Shown: positions 5,768-15,596, counted from the first letter of the stretch. The stretch: 53,727 bases of DNA from Streptacidiphilus pinicola (GCF_003258295.1 NZ_QKYN01000087.1:1-53727), one strand, 5' to 3'. The notes: generated by a model from the letters alone, not told the origin. Numbers and translations are program-made.

Positions 5768-8515
5768 ATGAGAAGATCCAGAAAACTGCTGCTGACCGGT
5801 GTCGTCAGCCTCGCCGTGCTGGTCGGCGGGGTGGAGGGCGTGGCCAACGGCGCCGGTGTCCACCCCGCGACGGGCCTCGGCTCGTGCACACTGAAGGGAT
5901 ACAACCCGGCGACCAGCCCGCCGAACGCCAAGAATCTGCCGGTCGGCCACCGCCCGCAGTCGTACAAGCCGGACGACTTCGACTGCACCGGCGCGAAGTT
6001 CGCCGCACCCGGCGTGGAGTTCGCGAAGTTCCCGCAGCCCAAGAACTTCAAGATATCCAACAAGACCGTCGTGAAGACGGTCGCCGGTCATCAGGCGGTC
6101 GTGGGCCAGCCCACCGCCGCGGTGAACCCGACGGCGCCGTACTTCCCGCCGTTCCAGCACTTTGTGATCATCTATCGCGAGAACCACACCTTCGACGACT
6201 ACCTCGGCGACTGCGCCACCACGATCGCGGCCGGCTGCAACGGCCAGGTGGAGAGCACCAACCACATCAGCTCCGTGCCGAACCTGCACAACCTGGCGAA
6301 GACCTACTCGCTGTCCGACTCGTACAGCACCGGCGTTCAGCCGCCCTCCGGCCCCAACCACTGGTTCCTGTTCTCGGGGCAGTCCTCGTCCAGCAGCCAG
6401 CAGCAGTCGTACCCGTCGAACGGCACCCAGTTCGACCGGTTCCTGCAGAACTCCAACGGCCCCACGGACGAGGGCACCAACGCGTGCACCCCGCCGTCCG
6501 GCAGCAGCAGCGGCTCCAGTCCGTTCTCGATGATCGTGAACGGTGACATCTACTGGATGCTCAACTCCGGCAGCGGCTACTGGAAGAACCCGGCCGACGG
6601 CAAGGTCGAGGTGCTGCCGCCGAACCGTCCGGGGACGACCATCCCCGAGGAGCTGCACACCAACGAGTACACCTGCAACAACCAGAGCCTCCCCGACAGC
6701 ACCATCTCCGGGGACTACCTCAACTTCATCAACCAGTACGGGATGCCGACGTACAACTACGTCGAGCTGTTCAACGACCACCCCGGTACGTACCAGGACA
6801 TCCCCGGTAACGACACCGCGACGAACAACATCGTCAGCTCGATCATGAACAACGCGAACTACAAGAACAACACCCTGATCATCGTCACCGAGGACGACAC
6901 CCAGAACGGCAGCAACGGCGCGGACCACGTCAGCAACACCTACCGCGTGCCGCTGCTGGTGATCGGGAACCCGGCCTACGTCAAGCAGCACTACCTCTCG
7001 CACGTGGCGTACACCACGGCGAACGTGCTGGCGGCGATGGAGCGCACGATGAACAACGTGCACTCCGGGGTCATCGACCCCAACAACAACCTGGGCGCGT
7101 CGACGTTCCCGATGACGACCGCTGACCAGGCGGCCCTCGGCGACCCGCTCGAGGACTTCTGGGTCCAGGGCTCGACCCCCCTCTCCGCCAGCGCCACCGG
7201 GTCCCCGACCACGGGCAACGCGCCGCTGACGGAGAACTTCACCGGCTCGGCCACCGGCGGCACTGCGCCGTACAGCTACAGCTGGAACTTCGGCGACGGG
7301 TCCACCAGCACCACCCAGAACCCGAGCCACACCTACAGCACCGCGGGCACCTACACCGCGACACTGACCGTCACCGACAGCGCCTCCCCCGCCAACACCG
7401 CCACCTCGCAGGTGACGACCACGGTCAACGCGGTCGGCAACCCGCTGGCGGCCAGCGCCTCGGCCACGCCGACCTCCGGTCAGGTGCCGCTCAACGTCGC
7501 CTTCACCGGCACCGGCACCGGTGGCACCCCGGGGTACAACTACAGCTGGAACTTCGGTGACGGCTCCGCCACCAGCACCACCCAGAACCCGAGCCACACC
7601 TACAGCACCGCGGGCACCTACACCGCCACGCTGACCGTCACCGACAGCGCCTCCCCGGCGAACTCCGCGACCTCGACGGTGAGCATCACGGCCTCCCCGA
7701 TCGCCGCGACGGTACCGGGCGCACCCACGGGCTTGACGGGCACGGCCGGAACCGGGCAGGTCTCGCTGAGCTGGACGCCACCGTCCAACACCGGCGGTGA
7801 GAACATCACCTCGTACAAGGTCTACCGCGGCACCAGCAGCGGTGGCGAGACGCTGCTGACCAGCGGCGGCTGCAGCGGCCTGGGCTCGGTGACCTCGTGC
7901 ACCGACACCGGGCTGACCCCCGGTCAGGCCTACTACTACACCGTCACCGCGGTGAACGGCGTGGGCGAGGGCGCGGCGAGCAACGAGGCCACGGCCACCC
8001 CCACGGGCAGCACCGGCTGCAAGGCCGGTCAGCTGCTGGGCAACCCGGGCTTCGAGAACGGCAGCGCCAACCCGTCCCCGTGGACCGTGACCTCGACGCA
8101 CAGCCCCGTCGACGTGATCAGCAACAGCAGCTCCGAGCCTCCGCACAGCGGCAGCTACGACGCGTGGCTCGACGGCTGGGGCAAGACCACGACCGACACC
8201 ATGGCCCAGAGCGTCACGCTGCCCAGCGGCTGCAGCAACTACAACTTCAGCTTCTGGCTGCACGTCGACACGGCGGAGACCTCGACCAGCACGGCCTACG
8301 ACACCCTCAAGGTGCAGGTGCTGAACAGCTCCGGCACCGTCCTCGGCACCCTGGCCACCTACTCCAACCTCAACCACAACACCGGTTACGCGCAGCACAC
8401 CTTCAACCTGAGCTCGTACGCGGGCCAGCAGGTGACGCTGAAGTTCACCGGCGCCGAGGACTTCGAGTACCAGACCTCGTTCGTCGTCGACGACACCGCG
8501 CTGAACGTCAGCTGA
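5768..8515 (+). CDS. Secreted phosphoesterase with two PKD domains, FN3 domain and C-terminal lectin-like module
   Basis: A 915-residue exported protein. A signal peptide ([20 protein letters not shown]) is followed by a phosphoesterase/phospholipase C-acid phosphatase domain (about 120-450) with [26 protein letters not shown] and the late [20 protein letters not shown] metal-site motif. Two PKD domains with YSWNFGDGS follow (about 480-640), then a fibronectin type III domain ([20 protein letters not shown], about 650-745) and a C-terminal beta-sandwich opening with [17 protein letters not shown]. It probably releases phosphate from extracellular phosphoesters while the accessory modules bind surfaces or polymers. 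ATG 5768 has GGGAG upstream; the longer in-frame version starts before any signal peptide. It is monocistronic with a hairpin terminator after it. Confidence 0.88.
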   Translation: MRRSRKLLLTGVVSLAVLVGGVEGVANGAGVHPATGLGSCTLKGYNPATSPPNAKNLPVGHRPQSYKPDDFDCTGAKFAAPGVEFAKFPQPKNFKISNKTVVKTVAGHQAVVGQPTAAVNPTAPYFPPFQHFVIIYRENHTFDDYLGDCATTIAAGCNGQVESTNHISSVPNLHNLAKTYSLSDSYSTGVQPPSGPNHWFLFSGQSSSSSQQQSYPSNGTQFDRFLQNSNGPTDEGTNACTPPSGSSSGSSPFSMIVNGDIYWMLNSGSGYWKNPADGKVEVLPPNRPGTTIPEELHTNEYTCNNQSLPDSTISGDYLNFINQYGMPTYNYVELFNDHPGTYQDIPGNDTATNNIVSSIMNNANYKNNTLIIVTEDDTQNGSNGADHVSNTYRVPLLVIGNPAYVKQHYLSHVAYTTANVLAAMERTMNNVHSGVIDPNNNLGASTFPMTTADQAALGDPLEDFWVQGSTPLSASATGSPTTGNAPLTENFTGSATGGTAPYSYSWNFGDGSTSTTQNPSHTYSTAGTYTATLTVTDSASPANTATSQVTTTVNAVGNPLAASASATPTSGQVPLNVAFTGTGTGGTPGYNYSWNFGDGSATSTTQNPSHTYSTAGTYTATLTVTDSASPANSATSTVSITASPIAATVPGAPTGLTGTAGTGQVSLSWTPPSNTGGENITSYKVYRGTSSGGETLLTSGGCSGLGSVTSCTDTGLTPGQAYYYTVTAVNGVGEGAASNEATATPTGSTGCKAGQLLGNPGFENGSANPSPWTVTSTHSPVDVISNSSSEPPHSGSYDAWLDGWGKTTTDTMAQSVTLPSGCSNYNFSFWLHVDTAETSTSTAYDTLKVQVLNSSGTVLGTLATYSNLNHNTGYAQHTFNLSSYAGQQVTLKFTGAEDFEYQTSFVVDDTALNVS
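7277..7660 (+). repeat. Near-identical PKD repeat pair inside the phosphoesterase gene
   Basis: The segments 7277 to about 7395 and 7541 to about 7660 are nearly identical at the DNA level, including third codon positions. They run from tacagctggaacttcgg through accgtcaccgacagcgcctc; the second copy has one extra codon after GDGSA. The DNA identity indicates a recent internal duplication or gene conversion of one PKD module. Confidence 0.75.
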
Positions 8516-8536
8516 GTCTGACGCAGCACACACTGG

Positions 8537-8566
8537 CGGCCGGTCGGGCAGTAGCCCGGCCGGCCG
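8537..8566 (+). terminator. Hairpin terminator after the phosphoesterase gene
   Basis: A 13-bp stem (cggccggtcgggc / gcccggccggccg, one G-T pair) around the loop agta, starting 22 bases after the stop codon. No T run follows, as is usual for terminators in such G+C-rich genomes. Confidence 0.6.
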
Positions 8567-8688
8567 TTCGCGTGGCACAGGTCACGGAACCGGATCCGGA
8601 CGATCAGCGTTTCGCGGGCGACGCCGATCGGGTACGCCACCGCCGAGCGGCGGACGCCGCCCTCCTTCCGTCCCCTCAGGAGCACCAC

Positions 8689-10257
8689 GTGACACCCCCT
8701 GCCGCCGCCCGCTTCGCGCAGCAGCTGCTCGACCCCGGTAGCTGGATCGGCTGGGACGCCCCGCCGCGCGGCAACCCGGTCTCCGGCCCCTACGCCGACA
8801 CGCTGGCCCGCGCGGAGAAGCGCAGCGGCGGCGCGGACGAGTCCGTGCGGACCGGCGAGGGCCGGATCGACGGTCACCGGATCGCGCTCATCGTGGGCGA
8901 GTTCGACTTCCTCGCCGGCTCGATCGGCGTCGCGGCCTGCGACCGCCTGGTCCGCGCCGTCCACCGCGCGACCGCCGAGCGGCTCCCCCTGCTGGCCTGC
9001 CCCGCGACCGGCGGGACCCGCATGCAGGAGGGCACCCCCGCCTTCGTCGGCATGGTCCCCATCGTCACCGCGCTCGCGGCCCACAAGGCCGCGGGGCTCC
9101 CCTACCTCGTCCATCTCCGCCACCCGTGCACCGGCGGCGTCCTCGCCTCCTGGGGCTCGGTCGGCCAGATCACCACGGCGGAGCCCGGCGCCCTCATCGG
9201 CTTCCTCGGCCCCCGCGTCTACGAGGCCCTCTACGGCCACGCCTTCCCGGAGGGCATCCAACGGGCGGAACACCTCGCCCACTTGGGCGTCGTGGACGCC
9301 GTCCTCACCCCGGACGCCCTCCGGACCGGACTCGCCGACCTGCTCCCCATCCTGTCCGCCAACCGCGCGGAGCGCGGCCTGCCGGCCGGACCCGAATCCG
9401 GGGGTCCGGAGACGCCCACGAGCCCGGTCGCCTCGTCGCAGCCGCACGCGGAGGGCGGCCCGTGGGGCGACGCCGAAGGGTCCGGCGCGGAGCGCGGGGG
9501 CGATGTCTGGCGGTCCGTCGGGGTTACGCGTTCGCCCTCGCGACCTGGGCTGCGGGAGGTGTTGGCCACCGCCGATGGCGTGGTGCGGTTGTCCGGGACG
9601 CAGGACGGGCAGCGGGACGAGGCGCTGAGCGTGGCGCTGGCGCGGTTCGGGGAGGTGGGCTGTGTGGTGGTCGGGCACGACCGGGCCGGGGCGGAGGAGC
9701 AGGGTGAGGATGTCGGTCCCGGCGGGCTGCGCGCCGCGCGGCGCGGGATGAGGTTGGCGGCCGAGCTGCGGCTGCCCCTGCTGACCGTCATCGACACCGC
9801 CGGGGCGCGGCTCAGCCGGGCGGCCGAGGAGGGCGCGCTCGCGGGCGAGATCGCCCGGTGCCTGCAGGATCTGACGACGCTTCCGGTGCCGACGCTGAGC
9901 CTGCTGCTCGGCCGGGGCACCGGCGGTGCCGCGCTCGCGCTGCTGCCCGCCGACCGCGTGCTCGCGGCCGAGCACGCCTGGCTGGCGCCGCTGCCGCCGG
10001 AGGGCGCCTCGGAGATCCTGTACCGGACCACCGAGCGCGCGCCCGAGCTCGCCGTCGCCCAGCGCATCGGCGCAGCCGAGCTGCTGCGCGCCGGAACCGT
10101 GGACCGGATCGTCCCGGAGCCGGACACCGCCGACGCGTTCGTGCGGGCGATGAGCGACGCGCTCCGCGCGGAGCTGGCCGCCCTGCCAGAGCTCGCCGAC
10201 CTCCACCCGGCCCGGCTCGCGGAGCAGCGGGGTCGGCGCGGCGCGCCTCTGGTGTGA
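8689..10257 (+). CDS. Fused carboxyltransferase (acetyl-CoA carboxylase beta-alpha type)
   Basis: A 522-residue protein with two crotonase-fold carboxyltransferase halves in one chain. The AccD-like half (about 1-235) has ATGGTRMQEGTPAFVGM and HPCTGGVLASWGSVGQI. The AccA-like half (about 280-520) has LLTVIDTAGARLSRAAEEGA, LGRGTGGAALALLPADR and APLPPEGASEILYRT. It should transfer CO2 from carboxybiotin to an acyl-CoA. The N-terminal zinc ribbon of bacterial AccD is missing. GTG 8689 is preceded by AGGAG six bases upstream. No biotin carboxylase or biotin carrier is nearby, so it must use partners encoded elsewhere, or decarboxylate. The linker of about 45 residues is low-complexity. Confidence 0.8.
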   Translation: MTPPAAARFAQQLLDPGSWIGWDAPPRGNPVSGPYADTLARAEKRSGGADESVRTGEGRIDGHRIALIVGEFDFLAGSIGVAACDRLVRAVHRATAERLPLLACPATGGTRMQEGTPAFVGMVPIVTALAAHKAAGLPYLVHLRHPCTGGVLASWGSVGQITTAEPGALIGFLGPRVYEALYGHAFPEGIQRAEHLAHLGVVDAVLTPDALRTGLADLLPILSANRAERGLPAGPESGGPETPTSPVASSQPHAEGGPWGDAEGSGAERGGDVWRSVGVTRSPSRPGLREVLATADGVVRLSGTQDGQRDEALSVALARFGEVGCVVVGHDRAGAEEQGEDVGPGGLRAARRGMRLAAELRLPLLTVIDTAGARLSRAAEEGALAGEIARCLQDLTTLPVPTLSLLLGRGTGGAALALLPADRVLAAEHAWLAPLPPEGASEILYRTTERAPELAVAQRIGAAELLRAGTVDRIVPEPDTADAFVRAMSDALRAELAALPELADLHPARLAEQRGRRGAPLV

Positions 10258-10289
10258 CCGGCTCAGCCGGCGAGGCACCGGTCGAGCCC

Positions 10290-10810
10290 GGGGCGTAGCC
10301 GGCCCGGCCCCAGGGCGTCGCTCACGCTCGACGCGATCGTGACCGCCGGCATCGAGCTGGTGGACGACCGCGGCGGCCCTGCACCCTCCATGCGCGCGGT
10401 CGCGGACCGGCCCGGGTGCACGCGACTGGACCCGCGCGCTGGCCGCGCTCTACGCCGACCACCACTGGCAAGCCGACGTCTCCTGGGCGCGGCCGGGCCG
10501 GAACCCTCGCCTCGGCGCTGTTCGCGCTGGCGCGCAACACCGGCCGGATGGTCGCCGACGCCCGGCACGCCGAGCGGACGGCGGGGCTGTCGGAGTGGGA
10601 GTGGTGGCAGCGCCAGTCCGCGGCGAGGACGGAGCTCGTCCCGGACTTCGCGCAGCGCTTCCCGCTCAGCGCGGGGCTCGGGGCACCGTGGCGGAGGACG
10701 ATGCCGAGCGCCCCGCTCCCGAGGTGGGCTATCTGGAGCACGCGCCGTGGACGCAGCTCACCCGGTCCGTGGACCTGCTGCTCACGGGCGCGACCAGCGC
10801 ACCCGAGACC
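10290..10810 (+). pseudogene. Decayed TetR-family regulator
   Basis: The three plus-strand frames each carry pieces of one TetR/AcrR protein in the right order. The helix-turn-helix start is SLTLDAIVTAGIELVDDRGG then PSMRAVAD (from about 10318). The middle pieces are WTRALAALYADHHWQADVSW and LASALFALARNTGRMVADAR. A later segment is LSEWEWWQRQSAARTELVPD, and the C-terminal piece GYLEHAPWTQLTRSVDLLL is in yet another frame. At least three frame changes and a missing part of the DNA-binding domain rule out a working protein. It sits between the carboxyltransferase gene and the convergent lysE-type gene. Confidence 0.6.
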
Positions 10811-10813
10811 GCC

Positions 10814-11437
10814 TCACCCGAGCGCCAGCCTGACGGCCAGTGCGATGATCACGGCGCTTGAGACGAGCGAGGTCCACAACCGGCCCTGAGGGCCTGTCAG
10901 CACCCGGCCGAGAATCGCCCCGCCACCGGCCAGGAACAGCTGCCAACTCGCGGACGCCGCGAACGCGGCGACGACGAAGAGCGTCTTGGCGACCCGGTCG
11001 GGCACGGCCCCGCCCTCCCCGGCCAGGACCAGCGCGGCGAAGTAGACCACCGTCATCGGGTTGAGCAGGGTGATCCCGAGGAAACCGAGATAGGCCCGCC
11101 CGGGGCCGGTCGGCGTCCGCGTCTCCCGCTGGGCGAGCGCCCGTTCCCGGTAGTGGCGCACGGCGGTCCGGGCAGCGTGCAGGGCGAGTGCGAACAGCAC
11201 GACGACCGCACCCCAGCGCAGTACGCCCGCGAGGGGTCTGATCACGGGCGCGAGCGCCGCGCCGCCGGCCATCGCGACCGTCGCGTACAGCCCGTCCGCC
11301 GTGGCCACCCCGAGCGCGGCCCCGGCTCCCACCCGCCACGAGGTCCGTGCGGTCAGCGCCACGAGCAGGGCCCCGACGGCCCCGACCGGCATCGCGATCC
11401 CGTAGCCGGCCACCACGCCGGCGAGGACCGCGTTCAC
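10814..11437 (-). CDS. LysE/RhtB-family amino-acid exporter
   Basis: A 207-residue inner-membrane exporter, the usual family length, with about six hydrophobic helices. Landmarks are GYGIAMPVGAVGALLV near the N-terminus (the family GxxxGP-like region), GVATADGLYATVAMAGG, and FLGITLLNPMTVVYFAALVL (the conserved NP after helix 3). It exports amino acids or related small molecules; the substrate is unknown. GTG 11437 is used as start; the nearest strong purine tract (ggagggggag) is about 14 bases upstream, so the start is a little uncertain. It converges on the decayed TetR gene and is divergent from the SixA-like gene. Confidence 0.82.
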   Translation of the reverse strand: MNAVLAGVVAGYGIAMPVGAVGALLVALTARTSWRVGAGAALGVATADGLYATVAMAGGAALAPVIRPLAGVLRWGAVVVLFALALHAARTAVRHYRERALAQRETRTPTGPGRAYLGFLGITLLNPMTVVYFAALVLAGEGGAVPDRVAKTLFVVAAFAASASWQLFLAGGGAILGRVLTGPQGRLWTSLVSSAVIIALAVRLALG

Positions 11438-11647
11438 CCGCGCGGCCTGGTCGCTCCCCCTCCCGTGACGCGCTGCTGTCGGCCGGTGACCGCCACGAAG
11501 GAGACGGACGGCAAGGAGGGCAGCAAGCACGGAGAAGTCATGCGGCGATGGTGCAACCCGCCGACCGGACCGGGCAACGCCTTTTCCGCGCATCCGCGTG
11601 CGCGCGCCTCGCTTGCGTCGCACCCCCGGTGACCCCAGGGTGTTCCT

Positions 11648-12229
11648 GTGTCCTCCCCCACCGCCGACCCCACCGGCGCCCCCGTCAGCGCCACCGACAC
11701 CGAGGCCGTCCGGCTCGTCGTGCTGCGCCACGCCAAGTCCGCGTGGCCCGACGGCGTGCCCGACCTGGAGCGCCCGCTCGCCGAGCGCGGGCAGCGCGAC
11801 GCGCCGCGGATGGGGACGTGGCTGCACCAGGCCGGCGTGCGGCCTGGGCTGGTCATCTGCTCACCGGCGCGGCGGACCCGGGAGACCTGGGACCTGGTGG
11901 CGGGGCCGCTCGGCGGCGAGCCGATCGTGGCGATCGAGCCGCGCCTGTACGGCGCCGAGGTCGAGGAACTGCTGGAGGTGCTGCGCGAGGTCCCCGCGGG
12001 CGTCGGGACGGTGCTGATCGTGGCCCACTTTCCGGGTGTGCAGGGCCTGACGCTGGAGCTGGCCGCCGCGCGACACGGCGGGCACCGACACGACCTCGAG
12101 CGGGTGCGCGAGAAGTTCCCCACGGCCGGCGCGGCCCTGCTCACGCTCCCCACTGGTTGGGCCTCACTGCGGCGCGGCACGGGCACGCTGACGGCCTTCT
12201 CGGTGCCCAAAGAACTGCCCGCGGACTGA
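11648..12229 (+). CDS. SixA-like histidine phosphatase
   Basis: A 193-residue member of the histidine phosphatase (phosphoglycerate mutase-like) superfamily. The catalytic RHAK motif is at residues 27-30 (His28 would carry the phosphate), an Arg-rich SPARRTRET is at 72-80, and the second catalytic His is 127 in LIVAHFPGVQG. The short form and KSAWPDG after the first motif match SixA, which removes phosphate from phosphohistidine proteins or from small substrates. The GTG start at 11648 has only a weak purine-rich site. The gene stands alone, followed by short tandem repeats. Confidence 0.78.
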   Translation: MSSPTADPTGAPVSATDTEAVRLVVLRHAKSAWPDGVPDLERPLAERGQRDAPRMGTWLHQAGVRPGLVICSPARRTRETWDLVAGPLGGEPIVAIEPRLYGAEVEELLEVLREVPAGVGTVLIVAHFPGVQGLTLELAAARHGGHRHDLERVREKFPTAGAALLTLPTGWASLRRGTGTLTAFSVPKELPAD

Positions 12230-12249
12230 CCGCGGACCGCCGGCGGACC

Positions 12250-12282
12250 GACTCCGGGCCGACTCCGGGCCGACTCCGGGCC
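12250..12282. repeat. Three tandem copies of an 11-bp unit
   Basis: gactccgggcc is repeated exactly three times without spacing, just after the SixA-like gene and 146 bases before satP. Probably replication slippage; no function seen. Confidence 0.7.
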
Positions 12283-12427
12283 GACCGCAAAACCCATATG
12301 ACCTGCATAAACACCCATCCCGGTGATTTCGTGCCCCGTACACCCACACGTCTGGTCGCGCGCATAAAGCCGCCGTAAAGTTGAAGAGTGTGAGGTCCTG
12401 ATCGAGCCGCTGGGAAGGGTCACGACC

Positions 12428-13054
12428 ATGAGCAACGAATCCCCCACGCCGTCGAGCAGTCCGCTGACGGCAACCGCTCCCACTTATGCCGATCCGGCCG
12501 CTCTGGGCCTGGCCGGCTTCGCGTTGACCACGCTCGTGCTTTCGTTCGTCAACGCCAACCTCATCAAGGAGACGGCCGCGATCATCGTGGTACTGGGGCT
12601 GGCCGCGTTCTACGGAGGCCTCGCCCAGTTCATCGCCGGCGTTCTGGAGTGGCGGCGTGGCAACACCTTCGGCCTGATGGCGTTCTGCTCGTACGGCGCC
12701 TTCTGGCTGTCGTACTGGTGGCTGGTCACGCATCTGCCGCTGCGCGCGGATGTCCACCAGGCCGTCGGGTTGTACCTGATCGGCTGGTGCGTCATCACCG
12801 CCTACCTGACCCTGGCCTCGCTGCGGACCAACCTGGCGGTGACCGTGGTCCTGGTACTGCTGACCATCACGTTCCTGTTCCTGGCCATCGGCGCGTTCCA
12901 GAACGGCCTTCCCGGACCGGACACGATGACCAAGGTGGGCGGGTGGTTGGGCATCTTCACCGCCGCTGCCGCCTTCTACGCCTCGGCCGCCGTGGTGGTC
13001 AACGCCACGCACAAGCGGGACGTGCTGCCGCTGCCCACGCTGCCCGGCCGCTGA
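12428..13054 (+). CDS. satP: Acetate/succinate transporter, GPR1/FUN34/YaaH family
   Basis: A 208-residue membrane protein with six hydrophobic helices. It opens with the family signature in the form ADPAALGLAGFALTT (usually NPAPLGL). Later segments FYGGLAQFIAGVLEWRRGNT and FGLMAFCSYGAFWLSYWW are also typical of the family. It takes up acetate (and succinate in E. coli SatP) with protons. It is followed after 36 bases by acs, so uptake and activation of acetate are probably co-expressed. Low-GC segments upstream (12290-12400) are promoter candidates. Confidence 0.88.
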   Translation: MSNESPTPSSSPLTATAPTYADPAALGLAGFALTTLVLSFVNANLIKETAAIIVVLGLAAFYGGLAQFIAGVLEWRRGNTFGLMAFCSYGAFWLSYWWLVTHLPLRADVHQAVGLYLIGWCVITAYLTLASLRTNLAVTVVLVLLTITFLFLAIGAFQNGLPGPDTMTKVGGWLGIFTAAAAFYASAAVVVNATHKRDVLPLPTLPGR

Positions 13055-13090
13055 CGTCCGGATCCGTCCGACAGGAGGGAGCACACAGAC

Positions 13091-15097
13091 ATGGCTGCGG
13101 AAGAGGCGGCACCCGGCACCCCGCAGGGAGCCGGAGCTCAGGAGACCCTCTCCAACCTGCTGCACGAAGGGCGCCGCTTCGCTCCGCCCGCCGCGCTCGC
13201 CGAGGCCGCGAACGTCCGCGCGGACGCCTACCAGGCGTCCCGCGCGGACCGTCTCGGCTTCTGGGCGGAGCAGGCCCGGCACCTGCACTGGGACCGCGAG
13301 TGGGACCAGGTCCTGGACTGGAGCGGGGCGCCGTTCGCCCGCTGGTTCACCGGCGGGCGGCTCAACGTCGCCTACAACTGCGTGGACCGCCACGTCGAGT
13401 CGGGCCACGGGGACCAGGTGGCCCTGCACTTCGAGGGCGAGCCCGGCGACCGACACTCCGTCACCTACGCGGAACTGCAACGCGAGGTCTGCCGCGCCGC
13501 GAACGCGCTGACCGAGCTCGGCGTGCATGCCGGGGACCGCGTCGCGATCTACCTGCCGATGATCCCCGAAGCCGTGGTCGCGCTGCTCGCCTGTGCCCGC
13601 ATCGGCGCGCCGCACTCGGTGGTCTTCGCCGCCTTCTCCCCCGGCGCGCTGCGCTCGCGCATCGACGACGCGCAGGCCAAGGTGCTGATCACCGCCGACG
13701 GCTACCACCGCCGCGGCTCGGTGGTGCAGCTCAAGCCCAATGCCGACGAGGCCCTGCAGGCCGACGGCGGGGCCCAGAGCATCGAGCACGTGCTGGTGAT
13801 CCGCCGCAGCGGTCAGGAGGTGCCGTGGACCGAGGGCCGGGACCTGTGGTGGCACGAGACGACGGAGCGTCAGTCCGACCGGCACACGCCGGAGGCCTTC
13901 GACTCCGAGCACCCGCTCTTCATCCTCTACACCTCGGGCACGACGGGTAAGCCGAAGGGCATCCTGCACACCACCGGCGGCTACCTGACCCAGGTCTCCT
14001 ACACCCACCGCGCGGTCTTCGACCTGAAGCCGGACACGGACGTGTTCTGGTGCACGGCCGACATCGGCTGGGTGACCGGCCACTCGTACATCGTCTACGG
14101 GCCGCTGGCCAACCGGGCCACGAGCGTCCTCTACGAGGGCACCCCGGACACCCCGAACCAGGGCCGCTTCTGGGAGAACGTGGACCGGTACGGGGTCAGC
14201 ATCCTCTACACGGCGCCGACCGCGATCCGCACCTTCATGAAGTGGGGCACCGAGATCCCGGCCCGCTACGACCTGTCCTCCCTGCGGGTGCTGGGCAGTG
14301 TCGGCGAGCCGATCAACCCCGAGGCCTGGATCTGGTACCGGGAGAACATCGGCCGCGAGCGGTGCCCGATCGTGGACACCTGGTGGCAGACCGAGACCGG
14401 CGCCATCATGATCAGCCCGTTGCCCGGCGTCACCGAGACCAAGCCCGGCTCCGCGATGCGGCCGCTGCCCGGCATCTCCGCGGAGGTCGTCGACAGTGAC
14501 GGCAACCCCGTGCCGAACGGCGCGGGCGGGCTGCTGGTGCTGGACCAGCCGTGGCCGTCCATGCTGCGCGGCATCTGGGGCGACGAGGAGCGCTACCGGC
14601 AGACCTACTGGGAGCGCTTCGCGGACCAGGGCTACTACTTCGCGGGCGACGGCGCGAAGAAGGACGAGGACGGCGACATCTGGCTGCTGGGCCGGGTGGA
14701 CGACATCATGCTCGTCTCCGGCCACAACATCTCCACCACCGAGGTCGAGTCCGCGCTGGTCTCCCACCCGGCGGTCGCCGAGGCGGCGGTGGTCGGCGCG
14801 ACGGACCCGACGACGGGTCAGCGCATCGTCGCCTTCGTCATCCTGCGCGGCGGCAGCGAGGAGGTGGCCACGCTCGCCGAGGAGCTGAAGACACACGTCG
14901 CCAAGGAGATCGGACCGATCGCCAAGCCTCGGCAGATCCAGGTGGTCGCGGAGCTGCCCAAGACCCGTTCCGGCAAGATCATGCGCCGGCTGCTGCGCGA
15001 CGTGGCCGAGGACCGGGCGCTGGGCGACACCACGACGCTCACGGACGCGTCGGTGATGGACCTGATCGCGGCCAAGCTGCCGCACGCGACCGAGTGA
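13091..15097 (+). CDS. acs: Acetyl-CoA synthetase
   Basis: A 668-residue AMP-forming enzyme that activates acetate to acetyl-CoA through acetyl-AMP. The order of motifs is complete: P-loop YTSGTTGKPKGILHTTGGYL, the DTWWQTETG adenylate motif, YFAGDGAKKDEDGDIWLLGR and the hinge/ribose region, and near the C-terminus KTRSGKIMRRLLR with the catalytic Lys that is the usual acetylation switch. The N-terminal ACAS domain (FWAEQARHLHWDREWDQVLD) and the length distinguish it from medium-chain enzymes. It is the second gene of the satP-acs operon and is followed by a strong hairpin terminator. Confidence 0.95.
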   Translation: MAAEEAAPGTPQGAGAQETLSNLLHEGRRFAPPAALAEAANVRADAYQASRADRLGFWAEQARHLHWDREWDQVLDWSGAPFARWFTGGRLNVAYNCVDRHVESGHGDQVALHFEGEPGDRHSVTYAELQREVCRAANALTELGVHAGDRVAIYLPMIPEAVVALLACARIGAPHSVVFAAFSPGALRSRIDDAQAKVLITADGYHRRGSVVQLKPNADEALQADGGAQSIEHVLVIRRSGQEVPWTEGRDLWWHETTERQSDRHTPEAFDSEHPLFILYTSGTTGKPKGILHTTGGYLTQVSYTHRAVFDLKPDTDVFWCTADIGWVTGHSYIVYGPLANRATSVLYEGTPDTPNQGRFWENVDRYGVSILYTAPTAIRTFMKWGTEIPARYDLSSLRVLGSVGEPINPEAWIWYRENIGRERCPIVDTWWQTETGAIMISPLPGVTETKPGSAMRPLPGISAEVVDSDGNPVPNGAGGLLVLDQPWPSMLRGIWGDEERYRQTYWERFADQGYYFAGDGAKKDEDGDIWLLGRVDDIMLVSGHNISTTEVESALVSHPAVAEAAVVGATDPTTGQRIVAFVILRGGSEEVATLAEELKTHVAKEIGPIAKPRQIQVVAELPKTRSGKIMRRLLRDVAEDRALGDTTTLTDASVMDLIAAKLPHATE

Positions 15098-15112
15098 GCG
15101 ACCGCCGTCGCT

Positions 15113-15157
15113 GACGCGAGCCGGCCCGGGGCAGCGCGCTCCGGGCCGGCTCGCGTC
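15113..15157 (+). terminator. Strong hairpin terminator after acs
   Basis: A perfect 17-bp stem (gacgcgagccggcccgg / ccgggccggctcgcgtc) around an 11-base loop, 15 bases after the acs stop codon. Confidence 0.8.
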
Positions 15158-15227
15158 CGTCGCCTCGCGGGCGCCGGGAAATCGTCATAGCGTCGGATTT
15201 CCCGACTCCGAGCAGGAAGGCCGGCTG

Positions 15228-15596
15228 ATGACGCGACCCTCTCCCTCCCGGCAGGCGCTGCTGAGCGGCGCGGTCCTCGCCGCCGCCGTCGCCCTCGCCC
15301 CGCCCGCGAGCGCCGCCGAGAACGCCGGACACTGGCACACGCAGCCGTGCGACCAGGGCCAGGCCGCGTTCTGGGAGCCGCTCAACCACACGCCCGGGAT
15401 CTTCCTGCAGTGCGACCGTCCGGAGGACGCGGCGAGCGCGGTGACCACGGGGATGCTGAGCACCCAGTTCCAGCGCGCGAACGCGATCGCGGCGCAGCTG
15501 CAGCAGGACCACGATCTCGCGCTCAGGACCGAGGTGCCGTGCCGGGTCGGCGATCTGGCGTCCGTTCAGGGGCGCTTCGGGCAGTGCGTGCGCTGA
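15228..15596 (+). CDS. Small secreted protein with four cysteines, unknown function
   Basis: A 122-residue protein with a clear signal peptide (SRQALLSGAVLAAAVALAPP then ASA-AE as the likely cleavage site) and a mature part of about 90 residues. Four cysteines (QPCDQG, LQCDRP, VPCRVG, GQCVR) could make two disulfides. ATG 15228 is preceded by AGGAAGG. No domain recognised. It lies between the acs terminator and another secreted protein and is probably its own unit. Confidence 0.7.
   Translation: MTRPSPSRQALLSGAVLAAAVALAPPASAAENAGHWHTQPCDQGQAAFWEPLNHTPGIFLQCDRPEDAASAVTTGMLSTQFQRANAIAAQLQQDHDLALRTEVPCRVGDLASVQGRFGQCVR

Noticed and set aside
7277-7660. The PKD repeats considered as a mobile element or CRISPR-like array
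   Set aside because: Only two units, in frame with protein domains; simple module duplication explains them.
5693-8578. Very long minus-strand open frame opposite the phosphoesterase gene
   Set aside because: Val/Arg/Gly/Asp-rich antisense shadow typical of high-GC genes; the plus strand has a signal peptide and recognisable domains.
12164-15085. 973-codon minus-strand frame opposite satP and acs
   Set aside because: Antisense shadow; both plus-strand genes are complete and recognised.
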